64,000 bases of DNA. Source: Granulimonas faecalis. GTDB lineage: Bacteria > Actinomycetota > Coriobacteriia > Coriobacteriales > Atopobiaceae. The stretch is from assembly GCF_022834715.1 (NCBI RefSeq), contig NZ_BQKC01000001.1:1462501-1526500 (forward strand), given 5' to 3'. The notes beneath the pieces were generated by a model. It was not told where the DNA came from, searched no databases, and saw only the letters and a list, made by a program, of their open reading frames with translations. Positions within the stretch are counted from its first letter, which is position 1. Each line of letters opens with the position of its first letter. Shown here piece by piece: positions 42,309 to 50,589 of the stretch. A program made the position numbers and the translations under genes.

Positions 42309-43478
42309 TTACATGTAGTTGCAGAGATGGGGCAGGGCCGTCTCGGTGTAGCCGATGGCCTCGGCGCAGGTGAGGCGCCCGCTGCAGACCTCAACGAGGT
42401 CGTCGACCATGGCGTCGCGCAGCTGCTCCATGGTCTCGGGGCCGTAGATGGTGGCCGAGGCGTCGAAGTCGGTGTTGTCGGCCATGGCGCGGGCCGTCTC
42501 GCGGTTGGCAGTGAGGCGGAAGACCGGCGCCATGGCGTTGCCCGTGGGAGTGCCCCGGCCGGTGGAGAAGACCACCAGCTGGCAGCCGCCGGCCACAAGC
42601 CCGGAGATGGAGGTCGGGTCGTTGCCGGGGGTGTCCATGATCACGAGGCCCTCGTGGGCCTTGAGCTGGTCGGCGTAGGGGTAGACCGCGTTGATGGGGC
42701 TGTGGCCCCCCTTGTGGATGCAGCCGAGCGACTTCTCCTCGAGGGTGGTGAGGCCACCCGCGATGTTGCCGGGGCTGGGGTTTCCCTGGCGCATCTCGGC
42801 GCCGAACATGTGCACGTACTCCTCGTAGTCCTTGACGATCCCGAGGATCCGGGAGGCCACCTCCGGCGTGGCGGCCCGGCGGGCCAGGATCTGCTCGGCG
42901 CCGAAGAACTCGCTCGTCTCGCAGAGCACCGAGGTGCCGCCTTGGGCGACGAGCCAGTCCGAGACCTCCCCGATGAGGGGGTTGGACCCCAGGCCGCTGG
43001 TGGTGTCGGAGCCGCCGCAGTTGGTGCCCAGGACCAGCTCCGAGATGTCGCAGGGCTCGCGCCGCTCGGAGGCGGCCCGCTCCGCCAGCCTGCCGGCGAT
43101 GCGGGTGCCCTCCTCAACGGCGCGGATGGAACCGCCCACCTGCTGGATCACGAGGGTCTCGACGGGCTTGTCGGTGCGCTCGCGGATGGCCTCTACCACG
43201 AGGTCGTTCTGGCACCCCTCGCACCCCAGGGACACGGCCAGCACCGAGCTCACGTTGGGGTTGGCGGCGAACCCGGCCATGGTGTCCATGGTGACCTGCT
43301 GGTCGGCGGGCACCTGGGAGCACCCGTTCTGGTTGTGGAACGAGACGCAGCCCTCCACGTTGCGGGCGATGCGCTCGGTGGTGTCGGAGGCGCAGATGCT
43401 CGTGGGCAGCACGAGCACGTGGTTGCGGATGCCCACCCGACCGTCGGGGCGACGGTAGCCGTCGAAGACCCTACTCAT
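42309..43478 (-). CDS. UxaA-family dehydratase, large (C-terminal) subunit
   Basis: 389 aa; ATG at 43478 preceded by GAGGAGGT. It has the altronate/galactarate dehydratase C-terminal pattern: GYRRPDGRVGIRNHVLVLP (~6-24), GCEGCQNDLV, LGTNCGGSDTTSGLGSNP (Cys-rich iron site), and TPGNDPTS. In classical UxaA the SAF domain is in the same chain; here it is a separate 100-aa gene whose stop overlaps this start. By context it probably dehydrates L-fuconate to 2-keto-3-deoxy-L-fuconate, instead of the enolase-type fuconate dehydratase. Confidence 0.85.
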   Translation of the reverse strand: MSRVFDGYRRPDGRVGIRNHVLVLPTSICASDTTERIARNVEGCVSFHNQNGCSQVPADQQVTMDTMAGFAANPNVSSVLAVSLGCEGCQNDLVVEAIRERTDKPVETLVIQQVGGSIRAVEEGTRIAGRLAERAASERREPCDISELVLGTNCGGSDTTSGLGSNPLIGEVSDWLVAQGGTSVLCETSEFFGAEQILARRAATPEVASRILGIVKDYEEYVHMFGAEMRQGNPSPGNIAGGLTTLEEKSLGCIHKGGHSPINAVYPYADQLKAHEGLVIMDTPGNDPTSISGLVAGGCQLVVFSTGRGTPTGNAMAPVFRLTANRETARAMADNTDFDASATIYGPETMEQLRDAMVDDLVEVCSGRLTCAEAIGYTETALPHLCNYM

Positions 43479-43773
43479 TGCCGACCTCCTCGGCTCGCAG
43501 TCCATCGGTGGAGACGCAGTTGTGGGTGTGGACGTGCTCACCGGCGGCGATGTCGCAGGTGGCCACCCCGATGTACTCGCCGTACTTGACCACGTTCTCG
43601 CCCTTGGGGATGGGCGTTCGGGCGACCTTGTGGTACAGGGGCACCGTCTCGACGCAGTCGAGGCGGCCGGTCTCGCCGGTGCGGGTGACGTAGCAGACCT
43701 CGGTGCCGGCTTCGAGGGGCTCTATGGCAACGACGACGTTGTCCTTCTGGTCGATGAGGACGGCGTTGCGCAT
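43471..43773 (-). CDS. UxaA-family dehydratase, small (SAF-domain) subunit
   Basis: 100 aa, first gene of the fucose operon, behind AAGGAGGTAACC. SAF-type beta pattern with YVTRTGETGRLDCVETVPLYHK and the late GVATCDIAAGEHVHTHN. Corresponds to the N-terminal third of UxaA/GarD. It overlaps the large subunit start by 8 nt, so the two are probably made in equal amounts as one enzyme. Confidence 0.82.
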   Translation of the reverse strand: MRNAVLIDQKDNVVVAIEPLEAGTEVCYVTRTGETGRLDCVETVPLYHKVARTPIPKGENVVKYGEYIGVATCDIAAGEHVHTHNCVSTDGLRAEEVGNE

Positions 43774-43808
43774 GGGTTACCTCCTTCGTGGGATCGGGGG
43801 TGGGCGGT

Positions 43809-43872
43809 GTTCGTACGACTGTTGCCGTACGCTTGTTGTTCGTATATACGAACTATGTTCGCTATTACGATT
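43809..43872. promoter_or_regulatory. Three operator-like sites between the fucose operon and its regulator
   Basis: GTTCGTATATACGAAC (43838-43853) is a perfect 16-bp palindrome. A second 16-bp site (43857-43872: GTTCGCTATTACGATT) is 3 nt away, and a partial one, GTTCGTACGACT, at 43809. Such palindromes suit IclR dimers. A TATACT box (43875-43880) lies next to them on the + strand. No firm -35 can be given. Confidence 0.6.
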
Positions 43873-44027
43873 GCTATACTAGGAAGCCGTCGAGACGCCG
43901 AAGACGCGGTTCCGCCGGCTCTGCCACGAGCGGGCGTGTTTTCTCCGCGAACGGCAGTTCAGGGCAAAAATCGGTTTATATGTATATAGACTGAATATAG
44001 GTTGGGCAGCTGAGGGCAGGAGGATCC

Positions 44028-44789
44028 ATGGCCGAGGAGACCGCCGCGGCACCGCATCGGGCCACGGCACGTGTGCTCGAGGTGCTCTCCCTCCTGGCGG
44101 CCCACGACGAGGGGCTGTCGTTCTCGGAGCTCTGCCGAGCCGTCGGCGCCCCCAAGGGGAGCCTCTTCCCCATCCTCAAGACCATGGTCGACATGCGCTT
44201 CCTCTCCCTCGACGCCGCCACGGGACGCTACCGCATGGGACCCATGACCGCCATGTGCGGGCGGGCCTTCGAGCGCGGCGACGGGACGTTCCGCCTCCTC
44301 GACGAGTGCGCCCGCGGCGTGGTGGCGGCCTGCGGGGAGACCTGCCAGGTGGGCTGCCGCGACGGGTCCCGGGTTCGCTACCTGCTGCGGGTGGACTCCC
44401 CGCAGGCCGTGCGCCTGGCGAGCGCCCCGGGGGCCACCCTGCCGCTCTACAGCACGGCCATCGGCAAGGCCCTGCTGTCCGCCATGGACGACGGGGAGGT
44501 CGACGCCCTGGTGCCGACCCCTTGGGAGCGGCTCACCGACGAGACCCTCGACTCCCCGGACCAACTCCACGCAGAGCTCGACGAGGTGAGGGCCGGCGGC
44601 TTCGCCTTCGACCGGGGGGAGACGAGCGAGGGGGTCGTCTGCATCGCCCTGCCGGTACACGAGGCGGGGAGGGTCGCCTGGGGCATCGGGGTGACCACGC
44701 CGAGCTTCCGTTTCGACGCCGCGAAGGGCCGCCTGATCGAGGATGTGCTCGCCAAGGCCCGCGACGGCCTCGAGGCCCTCCTGGCCTGA
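44028..44789 (+). CDS. IclR-family regulator of the fucose operon
   Basis: 253 aa, divergent to the operon; AGGAGGATCC precedes the ATG. N-terminal winged helix (residues ~8-70: RVLEVLSLLAAHDEGLSFSEL, CRAVGAPKGSLFPILKTM) and a C-terminal effector domain (~80-250; LPLYSTAIGKALLSAMDD, DRGETSEGVVCIALPV). IclR proteins of sugar-acid loci bind the palindromes between divergent genes and sense a pathway intermediate. Which intermediate acts here cannot be read from the sequence. Confidence 0.9.
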   Translation: MAEETAAAPHRATARVLEVLSLLAAHDEGLSFSELCRAVGAPKGSLFPILKTMVDMRFLSLDAATGRYRMGPMTAMCGRAFERGDGTFRLLDECARGVVAACGETCQVGCRDGSRVRYLLRVDSPQAVRLASAPGATLPLYSTAIGKALLSAMDDGEVDALVPTPWERLTDETLDSPDQLHAELDEVRAGGFAFDRGETSEGVVCIALPVHEAGRVAWGIGVTTPSFRFDAAKGRLIEDVLAKARDGLEALLA

Positions 44790-44879
44790 CCTTCGGCCCG
44801 CCCCGGGCCGCCCGCCGCAGCCCATGGGCGCCGTGCGGCCGCCCCTTTCAGGCCCCGCACCCTCCTATGAACAAACTTT

Positions 44880-44929
44880 GGTCCCGAACCATTCGGTACC
44901 TTGCAATATCAGTTCCAGGGGACTAGTAT
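44880..44929 (+). promoter_or_regulatory. marR-ABC promoter with overlapping palindrome
   Basis: TTGCAA (44901-44906) and TAGTAT (44924-44929) are 17 nt apart. Directly upstream lies a 21-bp imperfect palindrome GGTCCCGAACCATTCGGTAC(C) at 44880-44900, a likely MarR operator for autoregulation. Confidence 0.7.
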
Positions 44930-44973
44930 CCTTAGGCCACATCGTGAAGACCTGAGGAGGTGTCTGGAAACCC

Positions 44974-45417
44974 ATGGACAACGTCGAGGCGCACCGCATC
45001 GACTCCACCTTGCTCGACATCAAGTGCCTGGGCCACTACCTGTACTTTCATGGAAGAGGCGTCTCGGGAAAGCCCCAGATCCTCTGCGCCCTCTTCGAGA
45101 GCGGGGGCGTCAAGACCCAGCGGGAGCTCGGCGACCGCTTCGGCATCAAGGCCAGCTCCCTCTCGGAGGTCCTGGCCAAGATGGAGGCCTGCGGCTACGT
45201 GGTCAGGACCCGCGACGCCGACGACAGCCGCAAGCTCATCGTGAAGCTCACCGAGGCGGGGGCCGCCGAGGCCGAGGCCGAGATCGCGCGCCGGGACCGG
45301 TTCAGGGCATGGAGCCTCTCCTGCCTCTCCCCCACCGAGCAGGAGCAGCTGCAGGGGCTGCTCGACCGGGTGCTCGACCACTGGAAGCAGAAAGACTGGA
45401 AGGAGCTGGATGATTAA
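44974..45417 (+). CDS. MarR-family transcriptional regulator
   Basis: 147 aa; GAGGAGGTGT precedes the ATG. A winged-helix core is seen (FESGGVKTQRELGDRFGIK, ASSLSEVLAKMEACGYVVR, DADDSRKLIVKLTEAG). Its last 8 bases overlap the first ABC gene, so it heads the exporter operon. MarR proteins of this layout usually repress the exporter and release it on ligand binding. Confidence 0.88.
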   Translation: MDNVEAHRIDSTLLDIKCLGHYLYFHGRGVSGKPQILCALFESGGVKTQRELGDRFGIKASSLSEVLAKMEACGYVVRTRDADDSRKLIVKLTEAGAAEAEAEIARRDRFRAWSLSCLSPTEQEQLQGLLDRVLDHWKQKDWKELDD

Positions 45418-47188
45418 AAGACTGGCCAAGAGCCTGCGCGAGTACAAGCGGGCGGCCATAGCCACGCCCATCCTCGTCACGGGCGAGGTGGTCATCGAGG
45501 TGCTGATCCCCTTCGTGACCGCCAACCTCATCGACGCGATCAATACCGGGGCCCAGGTGACCTCCATCCTGCAGGCCGGCCTGGTGCTGCTGGTCATGGC
45601 CGTGGCCTCCCTGGCCTTTGGCACGGCGGCGGGCATCACCTGCTCCCGGGCCGCCGCGGGCTTCGCCAAGAACCTGCGCAAGGACATGTTCTACAACATC
45701 CAGACCTTCTCCTTCGCCACCATCGACCGGTTCTCCACCCCGTCGCTGGTCACCCGCATGACCACCGACGTCACCAACGTGCAGATGTCGTTCATGATGA
45801 TCGTCCGCACCGCCATCCGTGCCCCCATGATGATCGTGTTCGCCCTGGTCATGGCCTTCGTCATGGCGGGCGACATGGCGTGGGTCTACGTCTACGTCAC
45901 CATCCCGCTGGCCTTCGGCCTGTTCCTCGTGATCCGCCGCGTGCTGCCCATCTTCCGCCGCGTCTTCCGCAAGTACGACGCCCTCAACGAGTCGGTGGAG
46001 GAGAACGTCTCGGGCATGCGCGTGGTCAAGAGCTTCGTGCGCGAGGACTTCGAGATGGAGAAGTTCGGCGTGGCCGCCAAGGACGTCCAGGCCGACTTCA
46101 CCCGCGCCGAGAAGCTGCTCGCCCTCAACGGCCCGATGATGAACCTGGCCGTGGCCGTCATCTTCGTGAGCGTGATCTACTTCGCCTCCTACACCATCGT
46201 GTCCACGAGCGGCACCGTGATGAACGTCGGCCAGTTCTCGTCGCTGTTCACCTACGGCTTCATGATCCTCATGAGCCTCATGATGTTCTCCATGATCTTC
46301 GCCATGATCGCCATGTCCATGGAGAGCGCCCGCCGCATCGACGAGGTGCTCCAGGCCGAGACCACCATCCACGACCCGGCAGACCCCGTCCGCGAGGTGG
46401 CCGACGGCTCCATCGACTTCGACGGCGTCGACTTCTCCTATTCCGAAAGCAGCGAGCTCCCCGCCCTCCACGGCATCGACCTGCACATCGGGAGCGGCGA
46501 GACCATCGGCATCATCGGCGGCACCGGCTCCGCCAAGTCCACCCTCGTGCAGCTGATCCCGCGCCTCTACGACGTCACGGAGGGCACGCTCAAGGTGGGC
46601 GGCGTCGACGTGCGCGACTACGACCTCGACACCCTGCGCCACGCCGTGTCCATGGTGCTCCAGAAGAACGTGCTGTTCAGCGGCACCATCGCCGACAACC
46701 TGCGCTGGGGCAACCCCGACGCCACCATGGACCAGGTGATCGAGGCCTGCCGCCTGGCCCAGGCCGACGAGTTCGTGGAGCGCTTCCCCGACGGCTACGA
46801 CACCTACATCGAGCAGGGCGGCACCAACGTCTCCGGCGGCCAGAAGCAGCGCCTCTGCATCGCCCGGGCGCTGCTCGCCCGGCCCAAGGTCCTCATCCTC
46901 GACGACTCCACGAGCGCCGTGGACACCAAGACCGACGCCCTCATCCGCGAGGGCTTCAAGAGTTTCATCCCCGAGACCACCAAGATCATCATCGCCCAGC
47001 GCACCAGCTCGGTTAAGGACGCCGACCGCATCGTGGTCATGGACCGGGGCACCATCGCCGACGTGGGCACCCACGAGGAGCTGCTGCGCCGCTCCCCCAT
47101 CTACCGCGAGGTGTACATGTCGCAGAACAAGCAGTCCCACGACGAGAAGATCGAGGACATCGACCGAAAGGAGGCCAAGCGTGGCTAA
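45410..47188 (+). CDS. ABC exporter subunit (TM domain plus ATPase), partner A
   Basis: 592 aa. Six membrane helices in the first ~310 residues (ITCSRAAAGFAKNLRKDMFY marks the first coupling region), then the ATPase: Walker A GGTGSAKSTLV (Ala replaces the usual Gly before KST), Q-loop, signature VSGGQKQRLCIARAL, Walker B VLILDDSTS (Asp where Glu is usual) and the H-loop position reads IAQRTSS (no His). The deviations suggest the degenerate site of a heterodimeric exporter. Translation overlaps both neighbours. Confidence 0.9.
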   Translation: MIKRLAKSLREYKRAAIATPILVTGEVVIEVLIPFVTANLIDAINTGAQVTSILQAGLVLLVMAVASLAFGTAAGITCSRAAAGFAKNLRKDMFYNIQTFSFATIDRFSTPSLVTRMTTDVTNVQMSFMMIVRTAIRAPMMIVFALVMAFVMAGDMAWVYVYVTIPLAFGLFLVIRRVLPIFRRVFRKYDALNESVEENVSGMRVVKSFVREDFEMEKFGVAAKDVQADFTRAEKLLALNGPMMNLAVAVIFVSVIYFASYTIVSTSGTVMNVGQFSSLFTYGFMILMSLMMFSMIFAMIAMSMESARRIDEVLQAETTIHDPADPVREVADGSIDFDGVDFSYSESSELPALHGIDLHIGSGETIGIIGGTGSAKSTLVQLIPRLYDVTEGTLKVGGVDVRDYDLDTLRHAVSMVLQKNVLFSGTIADNLRWGNPDATMDQVIEACRLAQADEFVERFPDGYDTYIEQGGTNVSGGQKQRLCIARALLARPKVLILDDSTSAVDTKTDALIREGFKSFIPETTKIIIAQRTSSVKDADRIVVMDRGTIADVGTHEELLRRSPIYREVYMSQNKQSHDEKIEDIDRKEAKRG

Positions 47189-49091
47189 GCAGACCATGCA
47201 GGCGAAGCGCCCCGGCGTCAAACCGGCGGTCATCCTGCGCGTGTTCAAGTCGCTGTTCCGGTTCTATCCCGTGCTCATGCCCATCGTGTTCGTGTGCCTG
47301 CTCATCAACGCACTCACCAACGCGGCCCCGGCCATCTTCATGCAGCAGGCCCTGGCCGTGGTGGGGCGCTGCTGGCCAACCGGGGACTGGGAGTCCGCCG
47401 CGGGCCCCATCGGCCAGATCACCCTCTCCCTGGCCGGCATCTACCTCGTGGGCCTCGTCGCCAACTTCACCTGGAACCGCCTCATGGCCATCATCTGCCA
47501 GGGCAGCCTCGAGAAGTTCCGCGAGGAGATGTTCGACCACATGGAGACCCTGCCCATCCGCTACTTCGACACCCACGCCCACGGCGACATCATGTCGTTC
47601 TACACCAACGACATCGACGCCCTGCGCCAGATGATCTCCCAGTCGCTGCCCCAGATCACCATGACCTGCCTGGTGCTCGTCTCGGTCTTCTTCATCATGC
47701 TGTGGTACTCGCTGTGGATGACCATCGTCGTGGTGGCGGGCACCGCCCTGATGGCCCTGTCCTCCAAGGCCCTCGCCGGGCGCTCCGCCCGGTTCTTCCT
47801 GGCCCAGCAGCGCGCCATCGCCGCCGTCGAGGGCCACGTGGAGGAGATCATGAACGGCGAGCGCGTGGTGCAGGTCTTCTGCCACCAGCGCGAGTGCGAG
47901 GCCGACTTCGACCAGTACAACGAGCGCCTCTTCGACGCGAGCCGCAAGGCCAACACGTTCGCCAACATCCTCGCCCCCATCCTCATGAACATGGGCAACG
48001 TCATCTACGTGGTGGTGGCCGTGGTGGCCGGCATCCTCCTGGCCCTCGACGTGCCCAGCGTCTCCATCTCGGGGTCGGCCTTCACCATCGCCATCGCCGT
48101 GCCCTTCCTCAACATGACCAAGCAGTTCGCCGGCCAGATCGGCCAGATCTCCCAACAGGTGAACCCCGTGGTCATGGGTATGGCCGGCGCCGAGCGCGTC
48201 TTCACCCTCATCGACGAGGAGCCCGAGACCGACGACGGCTACGTCGAGCTGGTGAACGTGCGCATGGTCGACGGCAAGCTCTCCGAGGCCGGGGAGCGCA
48301 CGGGCATGTGGGCCTGGAAGCACCCCCACCACAGCGGCGAGGTCACCTACACCCCGCTGGCCGGGGACGTGCGCTTCCACGACGTGGACTTCGGCTACAC
48401 CCCCGACCACACCGTGCTCCACGACGTCTCCCTCTACGCCAAGCCGGGCCAGAAGGTGGCCTTCGTGGGCGCCACCGGTGCCGGCAAGACCACCATCACC
48501 AACCTCATCAACCGCTTCTACGACATCGCCGACGGCAAGATCCGCTACGACGGCATCAACATCAACAAGATCCGCAAGGGCGACCTGCGCCGCTCCCTGG
48601 GCATCGTGCTCCAGGACGTGAACCTGTTCACCGGCACGGTGCTCGACAACATCCGCTACGGCCGGCTCAACGCCTCCGACGAGGAGTGCTTCGACGCCGC
48701 CAAGCTGGCCGGGGCCGACGACTTCATCCGCCGCCTGCCCCAGGGCTACGACACCCTGCTCACCGACAACGGCTCCCAGCTCTCCCAGGGCCAGCGCCAG
48801 CTGATCTCCATCGCCCGCGCCGCCGTGGCGGACCCGCCCGTCATGATCCTCGACGAGGCCACGAGCTCCATCGACACCCGCACCGAGGCCATCGTACAGC
48901 GCGGCATGGACGCCCTCATGAAGGGTCGCACCACCTTCGTCATCGCCCACCGCCTCTCGACGGTGCGCAACTCCGACGTGATCATCGTGCTGGACCACGG
49001 CCGCATCATCGAGCGCGGCAGCCACGACGAGCTCATCGCCAAGAAGGGCACCTACTACCAGCTCTATACCGGCGCCTTCGAGCTGGAGTAG
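47181..49091 (+). CDS. ABC exporter subunit (TM domain plus ATPase), partner B
   Basis: 636 aa; GTG at 47181 with AAAGGAGG upstream. TM domain in residues ~1-340, and ATPase with Walker A GATGAGKTTITNL, signature LSQGQRQLISIARA, Walker B VMILDEATS with catalytic Glu, and H-loop IAHRLST. The competent site, against the defective one in partner A, fits the two-gene multidrug/peptide exporters of Gram-positive bacteria. A 55-residue stretch between the TM and ATPase domains (GERTGMWAWKHPHHS) is an unusual insertion. Confidence 0.9.
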   Translation: MAKQTMQAKRPGVKPAVILRVFKSLFRFYPVLMPIVFVCLLINALTNAAPAIFMQQALAVVGRCWPTGDWESAAGPIGQITLSLAGIYLVGLVANFTWNRLMAIICQGSLEKFREEMFDHMETLPIRYFDTHAHGDIMSFYTNDIDALRQMISQSLPQITMTCLVLVSVFFIMLWYSLWMTIVVVAGTALMALSSKALAGRSARFFLAQQRAIAAVEGHVEEIMNGERVVQVFCHQRECEADFDQYNERLFDASRKANTFANILAPILMNMGNVIYVVVAVVAGILLALDVPSVSISGSAFTIAIAVPFLNMTKQFAGQIGQISQQVNPVVMGMAGAERVFTLIDEEPETDDGYVELVNVRMVDGKLSEAGERTGMWAWKHPHHSGEVTYTPLAGDVRFHDVDFGYTPDHTVLHDVSLYAKPGQKVAFVGATGAGKTTITNLINRFYDIADGKIRYDGININKIRKGDLRRSLGIVLQDVNLFTGTVLDNIRYGRLNASDEECFDAAKLAGADDFIRRLPQGYDTLLTDNGSQLSQGQRQLISIARAAVADPPVMILDEATSSIDTRTEAIVQRGMDALMKGRTTFVIAHRLSTVRNSDVIIVLDHGRIIERGSHDELIAKKGTYYQLYTGAFELE

Positions 49092-49113
49092 GGGCGCTCC
49101 CTTCCGGTTGTCC

Positions 49114-49218
49114 GGGGAGGGGCTCATGCATCAACGGGAGTCACTTCGAGGGCCTGTGCATCTTCGGATGCACAGGCCCTCTCAGGAGGACTCCCTAACG
49201 ATGCATGAGCCCCTCCCC
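49114..49218. other. 105-nt nearly perfect hairpin, terminal structure of the ABC operon
   Basis: GGGGAGGGGCTCATGCATC (49114) pairs with GATGCATGAGCCCCTCCCC (ending 49218); inside, GGGAGTC pairs GACTCCC, and GAGGGCCTGTGCATC pairs GATGCACAGGCCCTC around a TTCG tetraloop. No T run follows. A mirror-paired stem of this length, with nested blocks, is more than an ordinary terminator. Confidence 0.75.
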
Positions 49219-49329
49219 TGCTTTGGCGAGAGCCCCTGTCGCGACGGCGCCGGTGCCGACCTCGCATTGACGCCCTTTACCACTTTTTTGTTGGAAGGCG
49301 CCGCTGCATGCGGGGGTTCGGGGGCTGAT

Positions 49330-49645
49330 GCCGTCCGGAACCGGCTGCAGGCCGCGACGGCCGCCTTGTTGAAGGGGCCGCCCGTCCGAAAGCCATGCCA
49401 GATGGAGCGGTCGCCACGTTGAAGCGACTGACCGTCCGGATGCGGTCGCGGGCCGGGGTGGCTACCGTGCTGGAGAGACGGAGCGCCCGGGAGCGGTTCC
49501 GGGCGGGGGCGGTTTCTCGGCTGAGGCCGCAACGCCGTCCTGGAGGGGCCGCAGGCGGCGTTTTCCCGCCCGGGAGCGGTTGCGGGCGAAGGTGGTTTCC
49601 CGCTTGATTGAAGTGCCCCGCCCGGAACCGGTTGCGGGCGGATGG
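49330..49645. repeat. Degenerate ~50-bp tandem repeat region
   Basis: About seven related units start at 49330, 49380, 49430, ~49482, ~49533, 49568 and 49620. Shared core: G(C/A)CCG(T/G)CCGGAANCGGTTGC followed by a GGGC block and a GTTGAAG-like end. Several contain the palindrome CCCGGAACCGGTTGCGGG or a variant. The remaining gap (49219-49743) shows no gene. Confidence 0.6.
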
Positions 49646-49743
49646 CCTGTGTCCCCACCCCGCCCCCTGAAACCCTAGACTGGTCGGGGACGCCCGGACC
49701 CGTCACACCACCGCCGCCCCGTAGAACCGCAAAGGAGGCTGCC

Positions 49744-50589
49744 ATGCTTGCCGACTTCCACGTCCACACCGAGTTCTCCGACGACTCCGTCTACCCGATG
49801 GAGCAGGTGGCCGCAGACGCCTTCCGCCTGAACCTGGACGCCCTGTGCTTTTGCGACCATGTGGACTACGGCGTGAAGCCCGATGCCGGCGAGCCCTGCG
49901 ACCGATTCGACCCCGACAACGGCAAGCCCGTCACTAACGTGGACTACGCCCGCTACTTTCCAGAGGTAGAGCGCGTACGAGCGCTCTTTGACGGGCGGCT
50001 GACGATACGGGCCGGGCTGGAGCTGGGCGTGCAGCGCCACACGGTGGCCCGGTACGAGGCCGTACTGGACCACTGGGGCGACCGCTTGGACTTTTGCCTG
50101 CTGTCCATCCATCAGGTGGAAGACAGAGAGTTCTGGAACGGCGACTACCAAAAGGGACGCGACCAAGACGCCGTCCACCGCGACTACTACGACGAGATGC
50201 TGGCCGTCATGGACGCCTTCGACGGCTATGACTCCGTCGCCCACTTGGACCTCATGCGCCGCTATGACCCCTTTGGGCCCGTGCCCTTCGAGCGGGTCCG
50301 AGACCAGGTGGCCGCCGTGCTCGAGCACGTCATCGCCCACGGGAAGGCCATCGAGCTCAACACGTCGTCCTGGCGCTACGGCCTCGACGACACCATGCCG
50401 TCCTCAGATGTTTTCAGGCTCTACCGCGACCTCGGCGGCACGCTCTTGACCCTGGGCTCCGACTCCCACCGGCCCTCGCACCTGGGCTCCTACCTGCGGG
50501 TGGGCCAGCGGATGCTCCGCGACCTGGGCTTCACGGAGTTCGTCACCTACGAGCGGCGCGTGCCCACGGCGCACCCCCTGGCCTTCTAA
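49744..50589 (+). CDS. PHP-domain phosphatase (histidinol-phosphatase-like)
   Basis: 281 aa, ATG after AAAGGAGGCTGCC; the frame is open a little further upstream without a start of better quality. Metal site DFHVHTEFSDDS (HxH, residues 4-6) and CFCDHVDYG, then LLSIHQVEDREFW, IELNTSSWR and GSDSHRPSHLG are PHP/HisK hallmarks. The absence of other his genes leaves its substrate open. It ends 4 nt into the convergent sensor kinase gene. Confidence 0.82.
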   Translation: MLADFHVHTEFSDDSVYPMEQVAADAFRLNLDALCFCDHVDYGVKPDAGEPCDRFDPDNGKPVTNVDYARYFPEVERVRALFDGRLTIRAGLELGVQRHTVARYEAVLDHWGDRLDFCLLSIHQVEDREFWNGDYQKGRDQDAVHRDYYDEMLAVMDAFDGYDSVAHLDLMRRYDPFGPVPFERVRDQVAAVLEHVIAHGKAIELNTSSWRYGLDDTMPSSDVFRLYRDLGGTLLTLGSDSHRPSHLGSYLRVGQRMLRDLGFTEFVTYERRVPTAHPLAF

